Of a stretch of DNA of 45,857 bases, positions 1 to 8,541 are shown one piece after another. Positions within the stretch are counted from its first letter, which is position 1. Every line of letters starts with the position of its first letter. The notes under the pieces are model-generated. The model made no database searches and was not told the origin of the DNA. It was given only the letters and a program-made list of their open reading frames with translations. The position numbers were made by a program, and so were the translations under genes. Source of the DNA: Pseudomonadota bacterium (GTDB lineage Bacteria; Pseudomonadota; Gammaproteobacteria; Steroidobacterales; Steroidobacteraceae); NCBI GenBank assembly GCA_025355105.1, contig JANYAE010000002.1, forward strand, positions 1-45,857, given 5' to 3'.

Positions 1-153
1 CCAGCGCTCGACCTCGACCCGGACCACCGGCGGCGGCAACGCCGCACTCGGCGCGGCGGCGACGGCAGGTGGCAGCGCGTCCTGCACGGCGCGCCTCAAC
101 CGCGCCTGCGGCCGCAGGCGGCGACGGCGCCGCGGGGCGGCCGGCAGCGGCAA
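1..153 (-). CDS. Possible CDS fragment open at left edge
   Basis: A minus-strand frame stays open from a TTG at 153 to the first base of the window and would continue outside it. The visible product is Arg-, Ala- and Pro-rich and ends ...VVRVEVERW at the edge. The only start-like codon in frame is the TTG, with a weak GAG upstream, and the frame is closed by a stop near 250. In DNA this GC-rich, open frames arise by chance, so this is a weak call. I do not recognise a family from 51 residues. If real, it would be divergent from the M61 peptidase gene. Confidence 0.25.
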   Translation of the reverse strand, partial: MPLPAAPRRRRRLRPQARLRRAVQDALPPAVAAAPSAALPPPVVRVEVERW

Positions 154-354
154 CGGACGGAGCTCAACGCCACGGGCAGGCCTCGGGTGCGACGGAGGGG
201 AGCAGCAGCCGCGGTCGCCGGCCGCGGTCGCTGCGATCCTAGCCTATCGCGAGCCGCGCCAGCCACCGCCGCGGCGTGGCTCGCGCCGACGCTCCAGGCG
301 CAACCACGACCGGCCGGTATGCGAACATTGGGCACCACAGGGGAGAACGACGCC

Positions 355-2232
355 GTGCGGAAGACCTTCCTACGAGTGGCCGCGAGCCTCGCGGCCCTGT
401 CTTGCACGGCCGCGATCGCGGCCGATCTGTCGGTCCGCGTCGACGCCCGCGAGGTGGCCCGCAAGCGTCTGCACGTGGCGCTGCGCCTCGCGGCGAAGCC
501 CGGACCGCTGACGCTGGTGTATCCGAAGTGGATGCCGGGCGAGCACGGCCCGACCGGGCCGCTCGAGTCGGTCGTCGGTCTCGAGATTCGCGCCAACGGC
601 GAGCGGCTCGCGTGGAGCCGCGACCCGCTCGACATGTACGCGCTGAAGCTCGTCGTGCCGCGCGGCGCCGACCACCTCGACGTCGCACTCGAAGCCGGTC
701 TCGCCACCGAGAGCGGCACCTTCAGCGCCGGCCCCACGAGTTCCGAGGTGCTCGCGGTCATTCCGTGGAACGAATGCGTGCTGATCCCGCAAGGTGCCGA
801 CGCCGCCAAGCTGTCGGCGTCGGCGACGCTGCTCGCGCCGGCCGACTGGGTCGTCGCCAGCCCGCTGCGCACCACGCGCGCCGCCGACGGCGCCTACGAC
901 TTCGAAGTCACGTCGGTCGCGGGCCTCATCGACTCGCCGGCGCAGCTCGGGCGCTACGCGCGGCGCGTGGAACTCGCCGGCTCCGAGCCGGGACCCGGCC
1001 TCAAGCACAGCATCTCGCTGATGGCCGACAGCGCCGCGGCGCTGGTCACGCCGGAGGACTTTGCGGCCGGCTACGCGCGCCTCGTTGCCGAGAGCGGGGC
1101 GCTGTTCGGCTCGCGGCCCTATCGCAGCTACACCTGGCTGCTGTCGCTGTCCGATCATGTCGCGCACTTTGGCCTCGAGCACCACGAGTCAAGCGACGAC
1201 CGCGACGGCGAACAGGCCTTGCAGGACGCAGAACGCCGGATGGACCTCGCGACCCTGCTCGGTCACGAGTACGTGCATGCCTGGAACGGCAAGTTCCGAC
1301 GGCCGCAGGGCCTGTTGAGCCCCGACTACCAGCGGCCGATGGACGGGACGCTGCTGTGGGTCTACGAAGGCATGACGGAATTCTGGGGCGACGTGCTGCC
1401 GGCGCGGGCCGGGCTGCTGACGCCGGAGTATTTCCGCGACCTGCTCGCCGACGCCGCCGCCGAATTCGTGCTCAGTCCCGGCGCCCGCTGGCGGCCGATG
1501 GGCGACACCGCCGTCGCCGCGCAGGCGCTCTACAGCGCACCGGCCGCGTGGCAGTCGAGCCGCCGCAGCGTCGACTACTACGATGCGTCGGTCTTTCTGT
1601 GGCTCGACGTTGACCAGGAGCTGCGCGCGCGCAGCCACGGCGCCGCCGGTCTCGACGACTTCGCGCGACGCTTCGGCGCCGGCCCGGTGGGAGCGCCGCA
1701 GCTCGCGCCCTATGCGGAGCAGGACGTGTATGCCGCGCTCGCGGCCGTGGTGCCCGGCGACTGGCGCGGCTTCGTGCACCGTCACCTGGACCTGACCGGC
1801 ACCGACGCGCTCGTCGGCGCGCTGGAGCGCGCCGGCTGGCGGCTCAGCTACTCCGCGGACAAGAATGCCTCGGTCGAGAACCGCCAGAAGCGCCACAAGT
1901 CGCTCGAGCGCCAGTGGTCGCTCGGCCTGCGGCTCGACAAGGACGCCAACGTCGTCGACGTGCTGGAGGATCACGCCGCGGCGCGGGCCGGTCTCGGCCC
2001 GGGTATGAAGCTGATCGGCGTCGGCGGCCGCAAGTACACGGCCGAGCTGCTCGACGCCGCGATCGTCGAGGCGCACGTGAGACAGCAGCCGATCGTGCTG
2101 CTCGTCGAGAACGGCGACTACTACCGAAGCATCGCCGTCGCCTATTTCGACGGGCCGCGCTACCCGCACCTGACGCGGATCGAGGGCCGTGGCGATGGGC
2201 TCGCCGCCTTGACGAGCGCCCGCGCCCACTGA
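355..2232 (+). CDS. M61 family metallopeptidase with PDZ domain
   Basis: Predicted exported zinc aminopeptidase of the M61 (glycyl aminopeptidase-like) family, 625 residues. The GTG at 355 is chosen because GGGGAG lies just upstream and it opens directly into a Sec signal peptide (VRKTFLRVAAS... cleaved near AIAAD). An in-frame ATG at 319 is possible but would bury the signal. The N-terminal half is the M61 beta-domain. Zinc ligands are visible as HEYVH at about residues 304-308, followed by the WNGKFRRP signature. YEGMTEFW supplies the likely third ligand, Glu338. The last 120 residues look like a PDZ domain (LEDHAAARAGLGPGMKLIGV). The fold and metal site are clear; the substrate is unknown. 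An 11-bp hairpin follows the stop codon, suggesting a single-gene unit. Confidence 0.9.
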   Translation: MRKTFLRVAASLAALSCTAAIAADLSVRVDAREVARKRLHVALRLAAKPGPLTLVYPKWMPGEHGPTGPLESVVGLEIRANGERLAWSRDPLDMYALKLVVPRGADHLDVALEAGLATESGTFSAGPTSSEVLAVIPWNECVLIPQGADAAKLSASATLLAPADWVVASPLRTTRAADGAYDFEVTSVAGLIDSPAQLGRYARRVELAGSEPGPGLKHSISLMADSAAALVTPEDFAAGYARLVAESGALFGSRPYRSYTWLLSLSDHVAHFGLEHHESSDDRDGEQALQDAERRMDLATLLGHEYVHAWNGKFRRPQGLLSPDYQRPMDGTLLWVYEGMTEFWGDVLPARAGLLTPEYFRDLLADAAAEFVLSPGARWRPMGDTAVAAQALYSAPAAWQSSRRSVDYYDASVFLWLDVDQELRARSHGAAGLDDFARRFGAGPVGAPQLAPYAEQDVYAALAAVVPGDWRGFVHRHLDLTGTDALVGALERAGWRLSYSADKNASVENRQKRHKSLERQWSLGLRLDKDANVVDVLEDHAAARAGLGPGMKLIGVGGRKYTAELLDAAIVEAHVRQQPIVLLVENGDYYRSIAVAYFDGPRYPHLTRIEGRGDGLAALTSARAH

Positions 2233-2238
2233 ATTCGA

Positions 2239-2263
2239 CCGGCCGCGTCGCGGACGCGGCCGG
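2239..2263 (+). terminator. Strong GC hairpin after M61 gene, terminator-like
   Basis: Six bases after the M61 stop there is a perfect inverted repeat: CCGGCCGCGTC (2239-2249), loop GCG, GACGCGGCCGG (2253-2263). The 11-bp stem is very stable. No T-run follows (GGTCCCGG instead), so it is not a textbook intrinsic terminator. It could stop RNA polymerase with help, or protect the mRNA 3' end. Confidence 0.55.
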
Positions 2264-2585
2264 GGTCCCGGCGGCGCGGCGCGCCCGCGGCGAAATCCGG
2301 GCCAGTGGAGGGGAATCGGCGGGCTGGGCGCGGTCAGCGTCGGTTCGCATCGCGACGCCCCGGCCGCGACCTGGGTCTGTGTCGCTCGCTCCAAAACGCA
2401 ACATTCAGCGCGTACAGTGCTTCGGACGAGTTGGCCATCGACCATTGGTCCCGCACCGAAGCGAAGCCCGTGCCGCACACCGCCGCAGCCTGCGTTCTTC
2501 GACTGCCGGCCACCGGCGCGGCGCGTCGTCCGCTGCGCTCGCCGAGCCGGTCGTCAGCCTCGCGGCCGCAGCGACCATCGCTGCC
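2264..2585. other. Non-coding stretch between M61 and FkbM genes
   Basis: About 320 bases without a convincing gene. Open frames here lack family resemblance and start signals. The segment 2390-2450 is a little richer in A/T than its surroundings and is the likeliest place for a promoter of the methyltransferase gene, but I see no good -35/-10 pair. Confidence 0.5.
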
Positions 2586-3470
2586 GTGAGCAACGTCGAT
2601 GCGTTGAGGACCACTCTGCGGCGGTCACGGGCACTGCGCACGTGCCTGTACCCGGCGCTGGCGCTGCGACGCGCAATGCTGCGCCGGCGCATGGCGATCG
2701 AGGCCGCGACCGTGGCCACTCTGTCGGCGTGCCTGGCCGAGGATCCGGTCGTGGCGGTGCGCGGATTCCCGGGTAAATACGCGATCGGCGGCCAGTCGGA
2801 TCTGTTCCGACGAATCGCGCTGTCGGGCAGCTACGAACCGGAGCTGGTCGCGATCTGCCGCGACCGCGTGGACCCCGACCGAGATGTGGTCGATGTTGGT
2901 GCGAACGTCGGGCTCTATACGGTGCTGTTCGCTGATCTGGCGCCGCGGCGGAGAACGCTGGCGATCGAGCCGACGGCGGGCGCGCTGGCGCGATTGCGCC
3001 GTAACGTCGCGGCCAATGGCGCCGACTCGCGGGTCGACATCTTCGAAGGAGTCGTCAGCGATCGGCCTGGCGAACTGCAGCTCAGCGTGATCCCGGGCCG
3101 CGAGGAATACTCGAGTCTGGGCGCGATGGACCATCCCAGCGTTGCGGGCGCGCGAGTCGAGACCATGACCACGGTCGCCGCGACCGTCGACGCCCTCGTC
3201 GCCGCAAGGAATCTCGTGCCGGGCTTCGTCAAGATTGACGTCGAAGGAATGGAACACCTCGTCCTTCGCGGGATGACCGCCGTGTTGCAGACCTCCCGGC
3301 CGCTCGTGCTCGCGGAGCTCAGCGATCCGCTGCTGCGCAGCAACGGCTCATCGGCGCGCGAGGTCATCCGGATGATGCAGGCTTACGGCTACGAGGTGAC
3401 CGATGCCGTCGACCCGCAGCGTCCGGCCGGCGAACGCTCGTTCGGCGACATGCTGTGCGTGCCGCAGTAG
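2586..3470 (+). CDS. FkbM family SAM-dependent methyltransferase
   Basis: Class I SAM methyltransferase of the FkbM type, 294 residues with the GTG start at 2586. ATG at 2676 is an alternative that removes about 30 basic residues. The SAM-binding motif VDVGANVG is at residues 102-109, and the FkbM signature KIDVEGMEH begins at Lys216. FkbM-type enzymes O-methylate sugars or polyketides, often in surface polysaccharide or glycolipid pathways. Nothing here identifies the substrate, since no glycosyltransferases or export genes are adjacent. The gene sits alone between an M61 peptidase and the 3' end of tRNA-Met, a setting typical of accessory genes. The family is certain; the start is uncertain. 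Confidence 0.85.
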   Translation: MSNVDALRTTLRRSRALRTCLYPALALRRAMLRRRMAIEAATVATLSACLAEDPVVAVRGFPGKYAIGGQSDLFRRIALSGSYEPELVAICRDRVDPDRDVVDVGANVGLYTVLFADLAPRRRTLAIEPTAGALARLRRNVAANGADSRVDIFEGVVSDRPGELQLSVIPGREEYSSLGAMDHPSVAGARVETMTTVAATVDALVAARNLVPGFVKIDVEGMEHLVLRGMTAVLQTSRPLVLAELSDPLLRSNGSSAREVIRMMQAYGYEVTDAVDPQRPAGERSFGDMLCVPQ

Positions 3471-3515
3471 GCGCGCGGGCGCCACCTCGAGGCCACGCCG
3501 ACGGTTGCTCAGCGA

Positions 3516-3533
3516 GGCGGTCGACCGACCGCC
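3516..3533 (+). terminator. Hairpin downstream of FkbM gene
   Basis: Perfect inverted repeat GGCGGTCG-AC-CGACCGCC about 45 bases after the FkbM stop. It can also fold as a 6-bp stem with a 6-nt loop. There is no T-tract, so termination is only a possibility. Confidence 0.3.
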
Positions 3534-3638
3534 GGCGGCCCGCTGGTCGCGCTCCTCGCACCATCAGGCGGCGTCGCGGTGCGCATCGAAACCCGCCGCC
3601 CGCGGCCAGCACCGCCCAGCGGCCGCCGGGACGTGTGC

Positions 3639-3672
3639 AGATAAACCAAATTAAAATCAGATAGTTACGTAG
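3639..3672. other. AT-rich patch beside the tRNA-Met 3' end
   Basis: About 34 bases (ATAAACC...AGATAGTTACG) with roughly 25% GC in a region otherwise near 70%. It lies about 35 bases beyond the CCA end of tRNA-Met. It holds no gene. It could be a transcript end region, a promoter-like island, or the scar of an integration event at the tRNA. No repeat of the tRNA 3' end was seen elsewhere in the window. Confidence 0.4.
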
Positions 3673-3705
3673 CGCGAGGCGGTCGGCCGCGGCACGTGGA
3701 ATAAA

Positions 3706-3782
3706 TGGTGGCTAGGGGGGGAATCGAACCCCCGACCCCGGGGTTATGAATCCCGTGCTCTAACCGTCTGAGCTACCTAGCC
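3706..3782 (-). tRNA. tRNA-Met (CAT), elongator type
   Basis: A 77-base gene that folds into a full cloverleaf with encoded CCA. The acceptor GGCTAGG (3776-3782) pairs with CCTAGCC (3710-3716). The D-arm begins AGCTCAGAC, the anticodon loop is TTCATAA with anticodon CAT, and the T-arm is GGGGGTTCGATTCCCCC. The sequence closely follows elongator tRNA-Met: its first base pair is matched, unlike initiator tRNA, and its acceptor differs from the tRNA-Ile2 that also has a CAT anticodon. In Pseudomonas a tRNA-Met follows ychF; here a lipoprotein gene lies between them. Confidence 0.95.
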
Positions 3783-3819
3783 ACGCGGGCCGCCGGAGCG
3801 GCCGTCGAAAGGGACGCGA

Positions 3820-3848
3820 ATTCTGTGCACGCCGCTCGCCCTCGTCAA
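3820..3848 (-). promoter_or_regulatory. Promoter of tRNA-Met
   Basis: On the minus strand, -35 TTGACG (3843-3848) and -10 CAGAAT (3820-3825) are separated by exactly 17 bases. A GC-rich discriminator (TCGCGTCCC) follows. This is typical of stable-RNA promoters under stringent control. The predicted start is near 3813, about 30 bases before the mature tRNA. Confidence 0.65.
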
Positions 3849-3864
3849 GGCGCCCCCGCAGCCC

Positions 3865-5880
3865 TCAGTAGGACCTGAACCAGGCAAGCTGGCTGTTCGA
3901 GATATTGAGGTTGTCGCCCATGATCACGAGCTTGGTCGGCGCGACGATGTAGATCACGAGGTCGCTGCCGCCGAGGATCGTGCGCGACACAGCCGCCACC
4001 ATCCGCCCGGTGGCCGGATCAAGCGCGTAGTTACCCGTGACGTTGCCACCGATCGAGCCGGACTGGAACAGCAGCTGCGGCGCGAGCGTGACCGGCGAAG
4101 TCGATCCCGGGAACATCGTGCCGCCGACGTAGTAGGCGGTCGTGAAGTCGCTGAACGGGCCTGCCGCCTGCGCGTCAAGGACGCCGAAATTGCCCACCGT
4201 GCTCGTCGGCTCGAGCACGTAGCCGCCACCAGCGCCATCGGCGTAGACGACGAAGTTGCGCAGCGTCGCTGCGCTACCGACCGCGAGCGTCGCGCGACCG
4301 TTGGCGGCGACCGTGTAGGGCTGCGTCGCGTAGATGAAATTGACGCTCTGCGCGCCGCGGTCGGCGACGTCAAGCTCGACGCCGAGCGTCGCGGCCGCGG
4401 TGCCCGCGCTCGCCGTCGAGCCGGACAGCCGCCCGGCGGTGACGGTCGCCGACGACACGCTGCCGACGGTCGACGAGCCCCACAGGCTCAGAATCGAGGC
4501 GCCAGCGAACGCCGTCGAATCCAGCGCGCCGGCGCCGCTCTGGCGCGTCATGCGGCCCGCGACTCGCGGCACGCCGCCCTGCGCGCCGCTGCTGACGAGC
4601 AGCAGCGTATTGGCATCGACCACATAGTAGGCAACCGGCAGCGCCTGGCTGCCGATCGTCAGCGTCGCGGTGCCACGGCCATTCGCATCCGGTGCCGCGA
4701 GCGTGCCGGTGAGGGCAGCAGCAACCGCCGGCGTCGCGGCATTGCTGTCGGCGGAGCCGGCCGAGATCACGCCGCTCGCGTCGAACGTCAGCCGTCCGAC
4801 CACGCCGAAGCGGTGCCCGCTGCCGTCGTCGCCGACCCCGCCGAAGACCCAGTCACCGGCCAGCGCCGCGAGGTTGAAGACAGTCGCATCCTGGAAGTAG
4901 AACTCGCCGGCCTCGATGACGCCGGTGCCGTCATCCTGCTGCATGTGGCCCTTGCGTAGCGTCGCGTCGGTCGCGAAGTCGAAGCTCTCGTTGCCGCTCG
5001 CCGACGAGCTGATGTGCAGCTGGCCGCGGTTCTGCGTCAGCGTCTGGCACGTGCCCGAGGTCAACGCGGTCGCTGGCCGCGCGTGCGTGCCGTCGCTGTA
5101 GTCGTGGACGCCGGTGATCGTACCGGTGGTCGTCACGGTGACGCTGCCGGCACGCGTCACGGCGGCGCCGTTGTAGAAACCGGTCGCGAGGTACGCAAAG
5201 GGGCCGGATAGCAGGCAGGCCGTCTGCGGCGAGACCGTCAGCGTGAGCACGATCGAGGTGGTCTGCTTCGCCGAGTCGGTGAGCGTCACGGTAAACGTCG
5301 ACGAACCGAGCGCCGTGGGCGTGCCGGTGATCGCGGTGGTCGCGGACGTGCTGCCGGAGAGTGCGAGCCCGGTCGGCAGCGTGCCGGTGGTCAGCGCCCA
5401 GGTATAGGGCGCGGTGCCGCCGGCGGCGCTGATGTAGGTCGTGTAGGCGACATTCTCGTTGGCCGGGAACAGCACCGGCTGCACGATCGTCGGCGTACCG
5501 TTGATGGTCAGCGTGACGGAGGCGAACTTGGTCGGGTCGGTGACCGACGTGGCGGTCAGCGTCGCGTAGCGGGCGCCGACGACGCCGGTCGCCGCCGTGA
5601 AGCTGAACTTGGTGGCCGCGCCGGCGCAGGCCGTCGTTGGCACGCACAGCGGCGTGATGGTCCAGTTGACGCCGGCGTTGGCGGAGTCGTTGCTGACCGT
5701 CGCGTCGACCTCGATCGTGGTGCCCTGCGGGACGATCGTGGTGCCGCCGGGCACCGTCAGCGCTACGCCGACACCCACGCCGACAGTCGTCGGTCCGTGG
5801 CTGCCGTGGCCACAGGCGGCGAGGGTCGCGAGCCAGAACAGGCCGGCGGCGCGGATCAAGAGTGATTTCGTCACAGACAT
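3865..5880 (-). CDS. Large lipoprotein with Ig-like (He_PIG) domains
   Basis: Predicted surface or periplasmic lipoprotein of 671 residues. The signal peptide ends in the lipobox LAAC (Cys23). Residues about 35-135 are an Ig-like beta domain starting VALTVPGGTTIVPQGTTIEV. Residues about 138-225 match the putative-Ig He_PIG pattern (NENVAYTTYISAAGGTAPY...GLALSGS). The remaining 440 residues are Gly/Ser/Thr/Ala-rich beta strands in loose repeats with elements such as G.LTFDASGVISAG and GRGTATLTIG, unlike an enzyme. Proteins of this style are frequent in Acidobacteria. The start is ambiguous: ATG 5880 abuts GAGGA, ATG 5889 has no ribosome site, and GTG 5874 has GAGGA at a better 6-base spacing. 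It is inserted between ychF and tRNA-Met. Function unknown; adhesion or matrix roles are guesses. Confidence 0.75.
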   Translation of the reverse strand: MSVTKSLLIRAAGLFWLATLAACGHGSHGPTTVGVGVGVALTVPGGTTIVPQGTTIEVDATVSNDSANAGVNWTITPLCVPTTACAGAATKFSFTAATGVVGARYATLTATSVTDPTKFASVTLTINGTPTIVQPVLFPANENVAYTTYISAAGGTAPYTWALTTGTLPTGLALSGSTSATTAITGTPTALGSSTFTVTLTDSAKQTTSIVLTLTVSPQTACLLSGPFAYLATGFYNGAAVTRAGSVTVTTTGTITGVHDYSDGTHARPATALTSGTCQTLTQNRGQLHISSSASGNESFDFATDATLRKGHMQQDDGTGVIEAGEFYFQDATVFNLAALAGDWVFGGVGDDGSGHRFGVVGRLTFDASGVISAGSADSNAATPAVAAALTGTLAAPDANGRGTATLTIGSQALPVAYYVVDANTLLLVSSGAQGGVPRVAGRMTRQSGAGALDSTAFAGASILSLWGSSTVGSVSSATVTAGRLSGSTASAGTAAATLGVELDVADRGAQSVNFIYATQPYTVAANGRATLAVGSAATLRNFVVYADGAGGGYVLEPTSTVGNFGVLDAQAAGPFSDFTTAYYVGGTMFPGSTSPVTLAPQLLFQSGSIGGNVTGNYALDPATGRMVAAVSRTILGGSDLVIYIVAPTKLVIMGDNLNISNSQLAWFRSY

Positions 5881-5935
5881 TCCTCGCATCGATCGTGGCT
5901 CGCCGGCGTCGCTGGCAGCATAGCGCCCGGGCACG

Positions 5936-7027
5936 TCAGACGTTGAACCGAAAATGCATCACGTCGCCCTCGCGGACCAGGTATTCCTTGCCCTCGAGAC
6001 GCATCTTGCCCGCTTCACGGGCCCCCGCCTCGCCGCGGCAGGTCAAGTAATCGTCGTAGGCGATGACCTCGGCACGGATGAAGCCGCGCTCGAAATCCGT
6101 ATGGATGACGCCGGCCGCCTGCGGCGCAGTGGCGCTGCGCTTGACGGTCCAGGCGCGGACTTCCTTCGGACCGACGGTGAAGTAGGTCTGCAGGCCCAGC
6201 AGGGCGTAGGCGGCACGGATCACCCGGTTCAGACCCGGCTCGGCCAGTCCGAGTTCCTTCAGGAACTCGACCCGGTCGGCGTCCTCGAGCTGGGCGATCT
6301 CGGCCTCGATCGCCGCACACACCGGCACGACCTGGGCCCCCTCCTCGGCGGCCAGCTTTTCGACGACCGTCAGCAGCGGATTGTCGTGAAAGCCGCCTTC
6401 GTTGACGTTGGCGATGTACAGCACCGGCTTCATCGTCAGCAGCTGCAGCTCGCGGACGATCAGTCGCTCCTGCTCGTCGAGCGCGACCGAACGGGCCGGC
6501 CGGCCGTCGTTGAGCGCGTCACGGACCCTCTTGATCACGTCACGCGCGCGCATCGCGTCCTTGTCCTGGGCCCGCGCGGCCTTCTCGGCGCGCTGCAGGC
6601 CCTTCTCGGCGGTGTCGAGATCGGCGAGCGCGAGCTCGGTGTTGATCACGCCGATGTCGTCGAGCGGGCTGACGCGGCCGGCGACGTGGATGATGTCGGC
6701 ATGCTCGAAGCAGCGCACCACGTGGGTGATCGCGTCGACCTCGCGGATGTGCGCCAGGAACTTGTTGCCGAGCCCCTCGCCCTGCGAGGCACCGGCGACG
6801 ATACCCGCGATATCGACGAACTCGACGGTGGTCGGCAGCACCTTCTCGGAGTGCGCGATCTCCCACAGCGCCGTGAGCCGCGGATCCGGCACCGGCACGA
6901 CGCCGACGTTCGGGTCGATGGTGCAGAACGGATAGTTCTCCGCCGGGATCTGCGCGCGCGTCAGCGCGTTGAACAGCGTCGACTTGCCGACGTTCGGGAG
7001 GCCGACGATGCCGCACTTGATCCCCAC
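5936..7027 (-). CDS. ychF: Redox-regulated ribosome-binding ATPase YchF
   Basis: Obg/YchF-type P-loop NTPase of 363 residues, the usual family length. The P-loop GLPNVGKST is near the N-terminus, followed by [17 protein letters not shown]. The NVNE element stands where the G4 NKxD of GTPases would be, the hallmark of ATP preference in YchF/OLA1. The C-terminal TGS-like domain ends [13 protein letters not shown]. It binds ribosomes and is linked to oxidative-stress and translation-accuracy control. It is preceded by pth with a 10-base gap, the same pairing as in E. coli and Pseudomonas. Confidence 0.97.
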   Translation of the reverse strand: MGIKCGIVGLPNVGKSTLFNALTRAQIPAENYPFCTIDPNVGVVPVPDPRLTALWEIAHSEKVLPTTVEFVDIAGIVAGASQGEGLGNKFLAHIREVDAITHVVRCFEHADIIHVAGRVSPLDDIGVINTELALADLDTAEKGLQRAEKAARAQDKDAMRARDVIKRVRDALNDGRPARSVALDEQERLIVRELQLLTMKPVLYIANVNEGGFHDNPLLTVVEKLAAEEGAQVVPVCAAIEAEIAQLEDADRVEFLKELGLAEPGLNRVIRAAYALLGLQTYFTVGPKEVRAWTVKRSATAPQAAGVIHTDFERGFIRAEVIAYDDYLTCRGEAGAREAGKMRLEGKEYLVREGDVMHFRFNV

Positions 7028-7037
7028 CGCGTTCTCC

Positions 7038-7628
7038 CTAGGGCGCCGGCGCGCGCCGGTGCAGACTGTTCATGACCTTTTCCACGCCCTCGACCAGCAG
7101 CCGCGGGATCGCCTCGGCGCCGGCCGCGATTGCCTCATCGAGCAGTGTCTGCTCGGCTGCCGGCGCGCGCTTCAGCACATAGTCGATCACCTCCTGGCGG
7201 TTGCCCGGATGGCCGATGCCGAGGCGCAGACGCCAGAAGCCGTCACCGATCTGGGTGATGACGTCGCGCACGCCGTTGTGCCCACCGGGCCCGCCGCCGA
7301 GCTTCAGGCGCACGGCGCCGACCGGCAGGTCAAGTTCATCGTGGGCCAGCAGCGTCTCGCCGGGTGTGATCCGAAGGTATTCAGCGAGCGCGCGCACCGC
7401 GAGCCCGCTTCGATTCATGTACGTTGACGGCTTCAGGAGCCAAAGCTCGCGGCCGTCGAGCGTGATTCGGCCGACGTCGCCGTGGTAGCGCGCGTGCGGT
7501 CGCAGGCTGCCGCCGACCGCCGCCGCGAGGCGATCGATGCACCAGAAACCCGCGTTGTGACGGGTCTCGGCGTGTTCCGGTCCCGGATTGCCGAGACCGA
7601 CCACCAGCTTGAGTGACAGGCCCGCCAT
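7038..7628 (-). CDS. pth: Peptidyl-tRNA hydrolase
   Basis: Cleaves the ester bond of peptidyl-tRNAs released from stalled ribosomes, recycling the tRNA. At 196 residues it is of normal bacterial Pth length. It begins [22 protein letters not shown], containing the catalytic His of the family. STYMNRSG and [11 protein letters not shown] supply the conserved Asn and Asp. It lies in the minus-strand prs-rplY-pth-ychF series. A perfect 10-bp inverted repeat separates it from rplY. Confidence 0.97.
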   Translation of the reverse strand: MAGLSLKLVVGLGNPGPEHAETRHNAGFWCIDRLAAAVGGSLRPHARYHGDVGRITLDGRELWLLKPSTYMNRSGLAVRALAEYLRITPGETLLAHDELDLPVGAVRLKLGGGPGGHNGVRDVITQIGDGFWRLRLGIGHPGNRQEVIDYVLKRAPAAEQTLLDEAIAAGAEAIPRLLVEGVEKVMNSLHRRAPAP

Positions 7629-7657
7629 GCGGATCCCGCGTCAGCGCCGAAAGCGAC

Positions 7658-7687
7658 CGGACCGCGCCCGTCGCGAGGCGCGGTCCG
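7658..7687 (-). terminator. Hairpin between rplY and pth
   Basis: Perfect inverted repeat CGGACCGCGC (7658-7667) and GCGCGGTCCG (7678-7687) with a 10-base loop. It lies between the rplY stop and the pth start. No T-tract adjoins it, so it may attenuate, stabilise the upstream mRNA, or mark an RNase site rather than terminate fully. Confidence 0.45.
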
Positions 7688-7709
7688 ATGGCGATCGGTG
7701 CCGGACGCG

Positions 7710-8450
7710 CTACTTCTTGGCGTCCTTCTTCGGCGCGTCCTTCTTCGGCTCGTCCTTCTTGGCCGCCGCCGGCTTCTTGTCGTCGCCAGCCGCTGCTGCC
7801 GGGGCCGCTCCGGCCACCGGCGCCGCAGCCACCACCGCGCCTTCTGCCACCGCCACCGGCACCTCGACCTCCTCGGCGCGCATCGCGTGGACCGCGACGA
7901 TCGAGGGGTTCTTGCCCGACTGCAACTCGACCGACAGCACGCCTTCCGGCAGCTTCAGGTCGGACAGGTGCAGCGACTCGTTGAGGTGCAGGCCCGAGAC
8001 GTCGAGCTCGAGGTACTCCGGCAGGTCCTTCGGCAGGCATTCGACCATGAGCTCGTTCTTGAGGTGCGACATCATGCCGCCCTCGGTCTTGACGCCGGGC
8101 GAAGCCGCCTCGCCGGTGTAGTGGATCGGCACCGACAGGCGGATCTTCTCGTTCTCGTAGACGCGCTGCAGGTCCACGTGCACGACCTGGTTCTTCCAGG
8201 GATGACGCTGCACGTCGCGCAGAATCGCCGCCTGGGTCTGGTCGCCCACCTTGAGCTGCATGATCGAGGAGTAGAACTTCTCGTTCTCGAGCGCCAGCTG
8301 GAGCTTGGTATGGTCAAGCGAGAGGGCGCGGGGTTCGCGCGCACCGCCGTAGAGGATCGCCGGAACACGTCCCGCGTGACGCAGGCGGCGGCTCGCACCC
8401 TTCCCCTGGTCATCGCGGAAGTCCGCGATCAATTCGAATGAGGTCTTCAT
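7710..8450 (-). CDS. rplY: 50S ribosomal protein L25, Ctc/TL5 type
   Basis: 5S rRNA-binding protein L25 in the long two-domain (general stress protein Ctc/TL5) form, 246 residues. The N-terminal L25 domain spans about residues 1-95 (FRDDQGKGASRRLRHAGRVPAILYGG). The TL5-type C-terminal beta domain covers about 100-190 and ends VSVELQSGKNPSIVAV. An Ala-rich linker and a lysine-rich tail (DEPKKDAPKKDAKK) finish the protein and probably touch rRNA. E. coli L25 lacks the second domain and tail. Of the two adjacent ATGs (8453 and 8450), the second has the better distance to GGAGA. Confidence 0.95.
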   Translation of the reverse strand: MKTSFELIADFRDDQGKGASRRLRHAGRVPAILYGGAREPRALSLDHTKLQLALENEKFYSSIMQLKVGDQTQAAILRDVQRHPWKNQVVHVDLQRVYENEKIRLSVPIHYTGEAASPGVKTEGGMMSHLKNELMVECLPKDLPEYLELDVSGLHLNESLHLSDLKLPEGVLSVELQSGKNPSIVAVHAMRAEEVEVPVAVAEGAVVAAAPVAGAAPAAAAGDDKKPAAAKKDEPKKDAPKKDAKK

Positions 8451-8511
8451 CATCGTCTCCTTGCAGTGGAACCCCGAACGTCCCGCGACCAAGTTCGTTC
8501 AGGATCCGTCG

Positions 8512-8534
8512 TCCCGCGGCACCGCGCCGCGGGA
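8512..8534 (-). promoter_or_regulatory. Hairpin in prs-rplY gap
   Basis: Perfect 9-bp stem TCCCGCGGC (8512-8520), loop ACCGC, GCCGCGGGA (8526-8534), within the 91-base gap between the prs stop and the rplY start. There is no T-run. It could be a partial terminator or attenuator of rplY, or an autoregulatory site for L25. The position is seen; the function is inferred. Confidence 0.4.
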
Positions 8535-8541
8535 TCCAAAC

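Noticed and set aside
3706..3782. Reading the CAT-anticodon tRNA as tRNA-Ile2 or initiator tRNA-fMet
   Set aside because: The first base pair is matched, which rules against initiator, and the acceptor GGCTAGG and T-arm follow elongator tRNA-Met rather than tRNA-Ile2.
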